Origin: RGIG9608 sp045602425 | Lineage (GTDB): Bacteria; Bacteroidota; Bacteroidia; Bacteroidales; Paludibacteraceae | Assembly (NCBI GenBank): GCA_045602425.1 | Contig: JAZSBO010000006.1 | Span: 124,001 to 188,000 of the forward strand | Length of the DNA: 64,000 bases | Direction of reading: 5' to 3' | Part shown: positions 6,000 through 14,821 of the stretch, piece after piece | How the letters are laid out: every line of letters starts with the position of its first letter | Numbering within the stretch: the first letter of the stretch is position 1 | Made by a program: the position numbers and the translations under genes | Notes under the pieces: generated by a model | Databases searched by the model: none | What the model was told of the DNA's origin: nothing | Seen by the model: the letters and a program-made list of their open reading frames with translations, nothing else

Positions 6000-8768
6000 G
6001 TGGAGAATTTTATAAAAATAAAAAATGCCCGTGTTCACAATCTTAAAGGGATTGATGTTCAAATTCCACATAATAAAATAACAGTTATCACAGGCTTGTC
6101 AGGTTCAGGAAAGTCTTCGTTAGCATTTGACACTATATATGCCGAAGGACAACGACGATACATCGAAAGCCTATCTTCTTACGTACGACAATTTTTAGGT
6201 AGCATCAAAAAACCCGAAGTAGATTTTATCGAAGGAATACCTCCAGCTATTGCTATCGAACAACGTGTAAATATTAGGAATCCACACTCAACAGTAGGAA
6301 GCACTACAGAAATATACGACTATCTTAGACTTTTATTTGCTCGCATTGGCAAAACATATTCTCCCATTACTGGAGAAATTGTAAAACAAAGTAGTGTAGA
6401 ATCTGTTTGTAATTTTATCTCAACTATCCCTGAGAATACAAAAATCATCGTTCTTAGTCCAATAAAAATTCCAAAAGGAAGAACTACAGAAAAGCATTTA
6501 GAGATGCTTATGCAGCAAGGATTTTCGAGAATAGAAAGCGATGGAGAATACCTCGTAATACAGGATATTTTAGAAAAAAAAATAACGATAAAAAATCCAT
6601 CTTTAGTTATCGACCGATTAGTTTCGACATCAACGCAGATTTTTCAAAGTCGGCTTGCCGATTCTATAGAGACAGCTTTTTTTGAGGGCAACGGAAGGTG
6701 TTTTATCGATATCATTGACGGAGAAACTCACAATCGACATTCTTTCTCAAAGGATTTTGAAATAGACGGGATGAAATTCGAATCGCCATCAGAACAGATG
6801 TTTAATTTCAACAACCCAATAGGAGCGTGTCCAACTTGTGGAGGTTTTGGTAAAACAATTGGTATTGACGAAGATTTGGTTATCCCCAACAAAAATTTAT
6901 CTGTTTACCAAAATGCAGTTGCCTGCTGGCGTGGGGAAATAATGAGTTCATGGAAAAAAAATCTTATTTATCATTCAGGCAAATTTCCTATTCATAGACC
7001 ATACAATCTTCTGACTGAAAAAGAAAAGAAAATGCTATGGGAAGGGACCCCATACTTTCAAGGTATTAATGATTTTTTCAGAATGTTAGAAAACGAGCAG
7101 TACAAAATTCAATATCGTGTAATGCTTGCTCGCTATAGAGGGAAAACAATTTGCCCTGATTGTCATGGCACGCGACTAAAAAAGGAAGTACAATGGATAA
7201 AAATCGGTGATAAAAATATAACCGAGTTAAATTCTCTCCCAATAACTGATTTATATCATTTTTTTGACAAACTTCAACTTGAAAAAGAAGATGAAATAAT
7301 AGCCAAAAGACTTTTGATAGAAATAAAAACACGATTAAAATTTCTGATAAACGTTGGATTAGGTTATCTCCAACTTGATCGACCTTCGAACACACTTTCA
7401 GGAGGAGAAAGCCAACGTATCAATCTCACTACGTCTATCGGGAGTGGCTTAGTTGGAGCACTTTACATTTTAGATGAGCCAAGCATCGGACTACATTCTC
7501 GCGATACAAATTTATTAATAGAAGTATTAAAAGCGTTACGCGATTTAGGGAACACTATTGTCATTGTAGAACATGACGAAGAGATAATCAGATCTGCCGA
7601 TTATATTATTGACATCGGTCCAAACGCAGGACGATTAGGAGGCGAGGTTGTATTTCAAGGGACTTACAACGATCTTATTTCAAGCAAAGAAATCACAGAA
7701 TCTCATACATACAAATTTCTCACACAAAAAGAATTTATCAAAACTCCTTCAAATCGAAGGACTTCTAAAAAACACATTCAGATATGCAATGCATCAGAAA
7801 ACAACTTAAAAAATGTTAGTGTAAAAATTCCTCTTAACGTGATGACAGTTGTTACTGGTGTAAGTGGAAGTGGAAAATCCTCACTTATTCGCAATGTTTT
7901 ATACGAATCGTTACGAAAATACTTTGATTTAAACGAATTAAATCAAGAAATCTTAAAAGGAGATCTTAAACTATTAAATGGCGTTGAATTTGTTAATCAA
8001 AATCCAATTGGAAAATCATCTCGCTCAAATCCAGCTACATACTTAAAAGCCTTTGATGAAATTCGAAAATTATTTTCAGAGCAACAATTAGCTCACCAAA
8101 TGGGTTTTACACCTGCATTTTTCTCTACAAACGTAGAAGGAGGTCGTTGCGAAGAATGCCAAGGTGAAGGTAAAATAAAAATGGAAATGCAATTTATGGC
8201 CGACATAGAAGTAGAATGCGAAAATTGTCATGGGAAAAAATACAAACACGATGTTTTAGAGGTACTTTATCAAGGGAAAAACATTTTTGATGTACTTGAT
8301 ATGACTATAAACCAAGCTATTGAATTCTTCAGTAGAATCAACGGGAACACCGAACAACGAATATTAAAACGACTTAAACCATTACAAGATGTTGGGCTTG
8401 GATACATTAAACTCGGTCAATCATCAAGTTCATTATCAGGTGGTGAAAATCAACGTGTAAAATTAGCGTCTATACTTGCTAACGAAAAACATTTGCCAAC
8501 ATTATTTATATTCGACGAGCCAACAGTAGGACTTCATTTTCACGACATTAAAGTTCTTCTACGATCTTTTTACGCTTTGCTACAAAAAGGACATTCTGTT
8601 GTAATCATCGAACATAATACCGAGATTATCAAATGTGCCGATTATATTATCGATCTGGGACCTGAAGGTGGAGAAAACGGAGGGAATATCATATTTGAGG
8701 GGACTCCAGAAAAGCTCATAACTTGTACCCAAAGCCACACTGCAAAATTTTTAAAGTTACACTCGTAA
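6000..8768 (+). CDS. uvrA: UvrABC excinuclease subunit A
   Basis: UvrA is the damage-scanning ATPase of nucleotide excision repair. The 922-residue protein has two ABC modules: Walker A GLSGSGKSS (about residue 32) and GVSGSGKSS (about 619), signature LSGGESQR (about 465) and LSGGENQR (about 812), and Walker B LYILDEPS and LFIFDEPT. The second zinc module is complete (CEEC about 717, CENC about 740). The first keeps only CPTC (about 275); the usual preceding CxxC pair is replaced by FEIDGMKFESP, as I recall from other Bacteroidetes UvrA. Start is GTG at 6000; no better upstream start fits because the previous gene ends at 5992. Confidence 0.94.
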   Translation: MENFIKIKNARVHNLKGIDVQIPHNKITVITGLSGSGKSSLAFDTIYAEGQRRYIESLSSYVRQFLGSIKKPEVDFIEGIPPAIAIEQRVNIRNPHSTVGSTTEIYDYLRLLFARIGKTYSPITGEIVKQSSVESVCNFISTIPENTKIIVLSPIKIPKGRTTEKHLEMLMQQGFSRIESDGEYLVIQDILEKKITIKNPSLVIDRLVSTSTQIFQSRLADSIETAFFEGNGRCFIDIIDGETHNRHSFSKDFEIDGMKFESPSEQMFNFNNPIGACPTCGGFGKTIGIDEDLVIPNKNLSVYQNAVACWRGEIMSSWKKNLIYHSGKFPIHRPYNLLTEKEKKMLWEGTPYFQGINDFFRMLENEQYKIQYRVMLARYRGKTICPDCHGTRLKKEVQWIKIGDKNITELNSLPITDLYHFFDKLQLEKEDEIIAKRLLIEIKTRLKFLINVGLGYLQLDRPSNTLSGGESQRINLTTSIGSGLVGALYILDEPSIGLHSRDTNLLIEVLKALRDLGNTIVIVEHDEEIIRSADYIIDIGPNAGRLGGEVVFQGTYNDLISSKEITESHTYKFLTQKEFIKTPSNRRTSKKHIQICNASENNLKNVSVKIPLNVMTVVTGVSGSGKSSLIRNVLYESLRKYFDLNELNQEILKGDLKLLNGVEFVNQNPIGKSSRSNPATYLKAFDEIRKLFSEQQLAHQMGFTPAFFSTNVEGGRCEECQGEGKIKMEMQFMADIEVECENCHGKKYKHDVLEVLYQGKNIFDVLDMTINQAIEFFSRINGNTEQRILKRLKPLQDVGLGYIKLGQSSSSLSGGENQRVKLASILANEKHLPTLFIFDEPTVGLHFHDIKVLLRSFYALLQKGHSVVIIEHNTEIIKCADYIIDLGPEGGENGGNIIFEGTPEKLITCTQSHTAKFLKLHS

Positions 8769-8775
8769 AACAAGC

Positions 8776-8817
8776 AAAAAAGTACCTATTTAAAGAGTAT
8801 TCTTTTTTTACTTTTTT
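8776..8817 (+). terminator. Possible weak terminator after uvrA
   Basis: AAAAAAGTA (8776-8784) can pair with TACTTTTTT (8809-8817) across a 24-nt AU-rich loop. The stem is nearly all A-T, so the call is weak, but a new promoter follows at 8842. Confidence 0.3.
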
Positions 8818-8841
8818 AAACCCCTTTATTCAAAAAAACTC

Positions 8842-8849
8842 TATATTTG
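8842..8849 (+). promoter_or_regulatory. Promoter -7 element (TATATTTG) of secDF
   Basis: TATATTTG matches TAnnTTTG and ends 41 bp before the secDF ATG, giving a 5' leader of about 35 nt. Confidence 0.6.
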
Positions 8850-8890
8850 CAATTCTTTACAAAAACATATAATTTTAAAAATATAAAAAC

Positions 8891-11800
8891 ATGCAAAACA
8901 AAGGATTAATAAGACTATTTTCAGCATTGTTAATATTGGTTTGTTTGTACTATTTGTCATTCACAGTTGTAACAAATTTCCATGAAAACAAGGCGAAAGA
9001 ACTCGCTAAAGGCGATAACGTAATTGAAACAGAATATTTAGATTCAATTGCTGGAGAAAAAATTTGGTTTGGATACACATTCAAGCAATGTCGCGAAAAA
9101 GAGCTAAATTTAGGTTTGGACTTAAAAGGCGGTATGAATGTAACGTTAGAAGTTTCTATCCCTGATATTTTAAACGTTCTGTCAGGATACAATACTTCTG
9201 AAAATTTCAAATTAGCAATTGAAAATGCGAAAAAACGTCAACACAACAGCCAAGAAGATTTTTTAGTGCTTTTCTATGATGAATTTAAGAAAATAGACCC
9301 TAATGCACAATTATCTACTATTTTTAGCACATTTAATCTAAAAGATAGAATTCAATTAACCTCTACAAATGAAGAAGTTATCAAAGTTTTAAATGAAGAA
9401 ATAGATGCTGCTATTGACAATTCTTTCAACGTAATTCGTAATCGTATTGACCGTTTCGGCGTTGTTCAACCAAACATTCAACGTTTAGATGCTCAAGGTC
9501 GTATCATGGTCGAACTACCAGGTATCAAAGAGCCAGAGCGTGTTCGTAAACTATTGCAAGGATCAGCTAACCTTGAATTTTGGGAAACTTATGAAATGTC
9601 CGAAATATATGCTCATTTAAGCGAAGCAAACAGTATCATTCGCGACTTAAACGATGCAAACTCACAAGAAGAAGTTGCGGAAACGACTACAGAAACGGCT
9701 GTTGAACCAGAAATAACAGACGATCTAATTTCCACGACAGACTCTTTGGCATCTGTTTTGGATAAGAATAACACAAAAACAGAGGAGGAAAGTTTAGCTG
9801 AATTCAAAAAAGAAAATCCTCTTTTTGCACTATTAAATATTTATGGAGTTCACCAAGGTCCAGCTATAGGTATGGCATTGGCATCTGATACTGCAAAAGT
9901 AAATGCATACTTACGCATGAAGCAAGTAAAAGATGTTCTACCTCGAGATTTAGCATTAAAATGGACAGTAAAAAGCATTAACGATGATTCTAAAGTTGGT
10001 ATTTTCCAACTAATCGCTATCAAAGTAACAAATCGTGATGGTCGTGCTCCATTAGATGGTGAAGTTATTACAGATGCAAATGCAGATTTTGGGCAATTCT
10101 CTGCAACTGCAAACGTAAATATGCGAATGAATTCAGAAGGAAGTAAAACATGGGCTCGTTTGACAAAAGAAAACATCGGAAAGTGTATCGCTATTGTTCT
10201 TGACGACTATGTATATTCATATCCTCGAGTAAACAACGAAATTACTGGTGGAAATTCTCAAATTACAGGAGACTTCACACCTCAAGAAGCGAAAGACTTG
10301 GCAAATGTATTAAAATCAGGAAAGATGCCTGCTCCAACACGTATTGTTCAAGAAGACATTGTTGGACCTTCTTTAGGTCAAGTAGCCATAAAAAATGGTA
10401 TGATCTCATTTATTATTGCATTTATTTTTGTCTTACTTTATATGATTTTATACTATGGAGTAATACCGGGGCTTATAGCTGACTTAGGACTATTATTAAA
10501 CATGTTCTTCATGTTTGGTATTATGGCGTCATTCCAATCTGTATTAACATTACCAGGTATTGCGGGTATTATTTTAACCATAGGTATGGCTATTGACGCA
10601 AACGTATTAATTTATGAACGCACACGTGAAGAATTAATTGCAGGCAAAAATTTGAAAAAAGCTATCGCTGATGGTTACAAAAACGCATATTCTGCAATTT
10701 TAGATGGTAACATTACCACATTATTGACAGGTATTGTTCTTTTCGTATTTGGTACAGGTCCTATCAAAGGTTTTGCTACCACATTAATTATCGGTATCAT
10801 TACAACATTGTTTACTTCTATCTTTATTACTCGTTTAGTTTTCGAACGTATAATGGCAAAAGAAAATATGCCAGATATGAAGTTTACAACAAACATTACA
10901 AAAAATTGGTTTAAAAACTGCAACTTTGATTTTATCAAAACACGTAAAATTGGTTATATAATTTCTGGTGTTGTTATGGCCATTGCAATAATCTTTTTGA
11001 CTACAAAAGGATTAAAACAAGGTATTGATTTTAGCGGTGGGCGTAACTATATAATTCGTTTCGAACAACCTGTTAGTAACATTGATGATATCCGTGAGAA
11101 TTTAGACAATGTATTTTCAGAATCGCAAGTTAGTGTCATAACAATGGGAACATCAAATCAAATTCGTTTCTCTACTAACTACGAAATCACAAATACATCT
11201 GAAAACATTGATGAACAAATAGAAAGTATGTTATACAATGCTCTAAAAGAACAATCATTATTAGCACCTGAAGTAACAAAGCAATTATTTGTTGAAGGTT
11301 ATATTGTAAAAGATGGTGTTTATCAAACTGATGATAATTCTGGAGAAACTTCGTATGGTCTTTTAAGCACACAAAAGGTAGGTCCTACTATAGCAGCAGA
11401 TATTAAAATATCAGCAATATGGGCTATCTTACTATCATTGGTTGCTATTGGATTGTACATATTAATGCGTTTTAGAGATTTTGGTTTCTCTGTTGGAACT
11501 ATTGTTGCATTAATACACGACACATTATTTATTTTCGGTATTTATTCAATATTTTCTTCAATTTTACCATTCTCTTTGGAAATAGACCAAACATTCATTG
11601 CAGCAATTTTAACGATTATTGGATATTCTGTAAATGACACAGTGGTTATATTTGACCGTATCCGCGAAAATATGAGACTTTATCCTAAACGTGATAAAAA
11701 ATCGCTCTTCAATATATCGCTTAACTCTACATTAGGACGTACATTCTCCACTTCATTAAGCACAATACTAACAGTACTTGCAATGTTTATTTTTGGTGGA

Positions 11801-11935
11801 GAAACTATTCGTGGATTTTTATTTGCAATGTTAGTTGGTATGATAGTAGGTATTTATTCTACCTTATATATAGCAACACCTATCGCTTATGAAATAGCAC
11901 ATAAACGTGAAGAAAAACAAAATAAAGAAAAATAA
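8891..11935 (+). CDS. secDF: Protein translocase subunit SecDF (fusion)
   Basis: SecD and SecF use the proton gradient to pull exported proteins through SecYEG. Both are fused in one 1014-residue chain, as is usual in Bacteroidetes. The SecD half has a first membrane segment (residues about 8-27), LGLDLKGGMNV, a long periplasmic part and a five-helix bundle with GMAIDANVLIYERTREEL. The SecF half starts near residue 690 with GIDFSGGRNYIIRFE and ends with ILTIIGYSVNDTVVIFDRIREN. A low-complexity acidic/threonine-rich stretch lies at about residues 255-300. It has its own promoter and a strong terminator. Confidence 0.97.
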   Translation: MQNKGLIRLFSALLILVCLYYLSFTVVTNFHENKAKELAKGDNVIETEYLDSIAGEKIWFGYTFKQCREKELNLGLDLKGGMNVTLEVSIPDILNVLSGYNTSENFKLAIENAKKRQHNSQEDFLVLFYDEFKKIDPNAQLSTIFSTFNLKDRIQLTSTNEEVIKVLNEEIDAAIDNSFNVIRNRIDRFGVVQPNIQRLDAQGRIMVELPGIKEPERVRKLLQGSANLEFWETYEMSEIYAHLSEANSIIRDLNDANSQEEVAETTTETAVEPEITDDLISTTDSLASVLDKNNTKTEEESLAEFKKENPLFALLNIYGVHQGPAIGMALASDTAKVNAYLRMKQVKDVLPRDLALKWTVKSINDDSKVGIFQLIAIKVTNRDGRAPLDGEVITDANADFGQFSATANVNMRMNSEGSKTWARLTKENIGKCIAIVLDDYVYSYPRVNNEITGGNSQITGDFTPQEAKDLANVLKSGKMPAPTRIVQEDIVGPSLGQVAIKNGMISFIIAFIFVLLYMILYYGVIPGLIADLGLLLNMFFMFGIMASFQSVLTLPGIAGIILTIGMAIDANVLIYERTREELIAGKNLKKAIADGYKNAYSAILDGNITTLLTGIVLFVFGTGPIKGFATTLIIGIITTLFTSIFITRLVFERIMAKENMPDMKFTTNITKNWFKNCNFDFIKTRKIGYIISGVVMAIAIIFLTTKGLKQGIDFSGGRNYIIRFEQPVSNIDDIRENLDNVFSESQVSVITMGTSNQIRFSTNYEITNTSENIDEQIESMLYNALKEQSLLAPEVTKQLFVEGYIVKDGVYQTDDNSGETSYGLLSTQKVGPTIAADIKISAIWAILLSLVAIGLYILMRFRDFGFSVGTIVALIHDTLFIFGIYSIFSSILPFSLEIDQTFIAAILTIIGYSVNDTVVIFDRIRENMRLYPKRDKKSLFNISLNSTLGRTFSTSLSTILTVLAMFIFGGETIRGFLFAMLVGMIVGIYSTLYIATPIAYEIAHKREEKQNKEK

Positions 11936-11952
11936 AAGCGAAAAAAAGAAGG

Positions 11953-11982
11953 AAAACGGATGAGAAAATTCTCATCCGTTTT
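11953..11982. terminator. Bidirectional terminator between secDF and the patatin gene
   Basis: AAAACGGATGAG (11953-11964) pairs perfectly with CTCATCCGTTTT (11971-11982) around a 6-nt loop, with T residues on the 3' side of both strands. It separates two convergent genes. Confidence 0.85.
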
Positions 11983-11996
11983 TTATTTAGATAATT

Positions 11997-12764
11997 TTAA
12001 TTTATTCCTAATTCCTTGAATTTAGACAACGCTGCCACATAACCAATATCAAAAATCTCTCGACATTTTGATATTTCAAACATCCCAAAATTGCGAGTTT
12101 CTACAGGTTCTATCACTATATCGCAAAGTTGCTTTTGTGAAACCGTATTCGCTTGTATTAACAGATGATATACACGTTCGAAAACATCAAATATATTATC
12201 CATCTCGCCCATTTTTGTTATAGGATTAACATGCACTCCTATCAATGTTTCACACCTATCCCGAATTACTTCACAAGGGATATTGCAAAAGATTCCACCA
12301 TCAACATAAAGCTTCCCATCTATTTCTTTAGGACTTAGAGCTATAGGAACATTTGATGATGCTTCTATTTTGTCTAACAATGTTCCTTCGCTAAAATATT
12401 CGATTTTCCCATTAGTCAAATCGGTAGCATTAATAATAAAAGGTAACTTCAACTCTTCAAAGGTTTTAGCTCGTAGAGCATTCCCTATTCTATTAAAAAA
12501 TTTATTTGCAGAAATTAACCCCTTGCGTGGCGAGGATATACTCACAAATTTAATAAAACTCGAATCTTCAAAAACACTTAAAATCTCTTTTGGAGATAAA
12601 CCATCGGCATACAAAGCTCCAACAATAGAACCAGCACTAACTCCCGCAATAATATTAGGTTTCAAACCAATGTCTTCCATTGCTTGGAGCACTCCGATAT
12701 GAGCAAGTCCTTTAGCTCCACCGCCACTCAACGAAAGACCTATTTTATATTCCTTCTGACTCAT
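11997..12764 (-). CDS. Patatin-like phospholipase (RssA type)
   Basis: A 255-residue member of the patatin/RssA family of lipid acyl hydrolases. It has the oxyanion loop SLSGGGAKGLAHIGVL (about 11-26), the nucleophile motif GVSAG (Ser43) and the dyad aspartate in VDGGIF (Asp155). No signal peptide is present, so it is cytoplasmic or membrane-associated. The start MSQKEYK at 12764 overlaps the stop of the PAP2 gene by 4 bp (ATGA), which decides it over a longer frame beginning at 12800. It is the last gene of the nucleoside kinase-rpoN operon. Confidence 0.88.
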   Translation of the reverse strand: MSQKEYKIGLSLSGGGAKGLAHIGVLQAMEDIGLKPNIIAGVSAGSIVGALYADGLSPKEILSVFEDSSFIKFVSISSPRKGLISANKFFNRIGNALRAKTFEELKLPFIINATDLTNGKIEYFSEGTLLDKIEASSNVPIALSPKEIDGKLYVDGGIFCNIPCEVIRDRCETLIGVHVNPITKMGEMDNIFDVFERVYHLLIQANTVSQKQLCDIVIEPVETRNFGMFEISKCREIFDIGYVAALSKFKELGIN

Positions 12765-13354
12765 AACTCTAATAGAAAAATAGATAAAACAAAGAAACAC
12801 AGCAAAAATCCAGCCAAAGTTTGCAATAGTGTATGTGACTTAAGTCTTATCCGTGCGTATGCTATTAGACCTGCAAAAAGAAACAACACTACAAATAGAG
12901 CATAAGGATTTTGTCTTTCTATATAAGCTTGTAACATAATAGTTGCAAGCATTGCTCCAAAAGCCGTCATATGAGCACTGATTTTCCAAAAGAAATTTAT
13001 GATTGTTACTAATGCTAAACATAATATTGCTAAACAGATATAATAAAGAAAATTGTCACCCAATCTACCTAATAGAAATACCAAAGTCCCATAAGAACAT
13101 AATGTTACTAAATAGGGATATTTTCTGTCTTTAGCATTCTCGAGTGTTAATGACGATATATTTTTCAATCTATATAAAATAACTATTGATAAAAGTGGAA
13201 TAATAGCAGTAAATAAAAAAACCAAGATAAATGACAAAAGAGAAAAAGTAAATCTAAACCTATAGCAATAAAACAAATATGCATAAGTCGGAATAAATAT
13301 CGGATGAAAGACTACCGATATTAATTTTGCAAAGAATAAAGGAAACGGTTTCAT
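12761..13354 (-). CDS. PAP2-superfamily membrane phosphatase-like protein
   Basis: A 197-residue, very hydrophobic protein with about six membrane segments. The sequence KISAHMTAFGA in the middle and ARIRLKSHTLLQTLAGFLL near the C-terminus resemble the SGH and R-x5-H motifs of the PAP2 (phosphatidic acid/undecaprenyl-PP phosphatase) fold, although the first motif is SAH rather than SGH. Substrate is unknown; a lipid phosphate is plausible next to a patatin lipase. Its start overlaps the rpoN stop by 4 bp and its stop overlaps the patatin start by 4 bp, so translation is coupled. Confidence 0.75.
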   Translation of the reverse strand: MKPFPLFFAKLISVVFHPIFIPTYAYLFYCYRFRFTFSLLSFILVFLFTAIIPLLSIVILYRLKNISSLTLENAKDRKYPYLVTLCSYGTLVFLLGRLGDNFLYYICLAILCLALVTIINFFWKISAHMTAFGAMLATIMLQAYIERQNPYALFVVLFLFAGLIAYARIRLKSHTLLQTLAGFLLCFFVLSIFLLEL

Positions 13355-14817
13355 ATGCTTTTTCGTAGGCGAGCAACAGGAATTCCCATCCGTTCACGAT
13401 ATTTTGCTATCGTACGACGAGCAATTACATATCCTTTTTGGTTCAAGATGGTTGCTAATTGATCATCAGTTAATGGTTTACGCTTATTTTCCGCATCAAT
13501 ACTATCTTTAAGTATTCGTTTGATTTCCCTATTAGAAATTTCTTCTCCTGATTCTTTTCGCATAGTTTCCGAAAAAAATGCTTTTAAAGGGAAAACTCCA
13601 AATTCTGTTTCAGCATATTTGCTATTACTTACACGCGAAATGGTAGATATATCGAATCCTGTTAAGTTAGCAATATCTTTTAATATCATAGGTTTCAGTT
13701 GCGATTCATCACCAGACTCAAAAAAAGCCGACTGAAAACGTACGATTGCATTCATTGTTGTCAACAACGTCTCGTTTCGTTGCTTTATTGCATCTATAAA
13801 CCAACGTGCCGCATCGATTTTCTCTTTTGCAAAAAGAATTGCAGCTTTCTTGTCTTTTGATAAAGTATCAATATTACTTTTTTTGTAAGTTTGAATCAAT
13901 GATGAATATTCTGAACTGATACGTAAATCTGGCATATTCTGATTATTCAAATAAACAAAAAAACGACCATTTATATTCTCCACTATAAAATCAGGAGTAA
14001 TCTCTTCATTCGTGTTCAACGATGATGTTGCCCATGCACTTCCTGGTTTTGGATTCAAATTATGAATTTTTGCTAAAGCATCTTTTAGTTGAGATTCTTT
14101 TATCGAAAGTCGTTTTTGTATTTTCTCATATTGTTTGTTTGAAAACTCTTCAAAACAATCTTTAACAATCTTTTTTGCTAAAAATACCGATTCAACTTCA
14201 GAGATGCGGTATAACTGAAGCAACAAACACTCTTGTAACGAACGTGCAGCAACACCCGCAGGTTCTAATGTTTGTACTAAAGATAGTGCTGAATTCATTT
14301 GATCATCAGTAACCTCAATGCCAGAAAATGCTAAATCATCAACCATCTGTTCCACATCTCTACGCAAATAACCATCGTCATCAATATTACCAATAATATA
14401 TTGTGCTAACTGCTCTTCTTGCTCTGTAAGTTTAATTTCACCAAGTTGGGCAAGTAAATCTTCACTAAAAGTATTTCGTGAAGAATATTGAATAGTTTTA
14501 GTTATATTATCAGAAGATGAATTATTTGCATATAGTTTATAATCAGGGATTTCATCTTCATCAGAATAATCATCCCAGTTCAAATCGTCTAATGAAGATT
14601 CTGTTTTATCTACCTCCTCTTCTGAATCATCACTATTATCCAACGATTCGTTCTCCAAATCGCGACCTTCTTCCAAAGCAGGATTTTCTATTAATTCCTG
14701 ATTGATTCGTTCTTCTAACTCCAAAGTTGGCAACTCCAACATTTTTATAATCTGAATCTGTTGGGGCGATAACTTCTGCTGAAGTAACTGAGATTGATGA
14801 AGATTTAAATTTTGCAT
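13351..14817 (-). CDS. rpoN: RNA polymerase sigma-54 factor
   Basis: Sigma-54 directs RNA polymerase to -24/-12 promoters and needs AAA+ activators. At 488 residues it is full length. Region I is Gln/Leu-rich (LLQQKLSPQQIQIIKMLELP), region II is strongly acidic (about residues 50-90), and the C-terminal RpoN box reads ARRTIAKYRE (from about residue 466). It starts 4 bp after the nucleoside kinase stop and overlaps the PAP2-like gene. No activator gene is seen in the window. Confidence 0.96.
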   Translation of the reverse strand: MQNLNLHQSQLLQQKLSPQQIQIIKMLELPTLELEERINQELIENPALEEGRDLENESLDNSDDSEEEVDKTESSLDDLNWDDYSDEDEIPDYKLYANNSSSDNITKTIQYSSRNTFSEDLLAQLGEIKLTEQEEQLAQYIIGNIDDDGYLRRDVEQMVDDLAFSGIEVTDDQMNSALSLVQTLEPAGVAARSLQECLLLQLYRISEVESVFLAKKIVKDCFEEFSNKQYEKIQKRLSIKESQLKDALAKIHNLNPKPGSAWATSSLNTNEEITPDFIVENINGRFFVYLNNQNMPDLRISSEYSSLIQTYKKSNIDTLSKDKKAAILFAKEKIDAARWFIDAIKQRNETLLTTMNAIVRFQSAFFESGDESQLKPMILKDIANLTGFDISTISRVSNSKYAETEFGVFPLKAFFSETMRKESGEEISNREIKRILKDSIDAENKRKPLTDDQLATILNQKGYVIARRTIAKYRERMGIPVARLRKSI

Positions 14818-14821
14818 TTAC

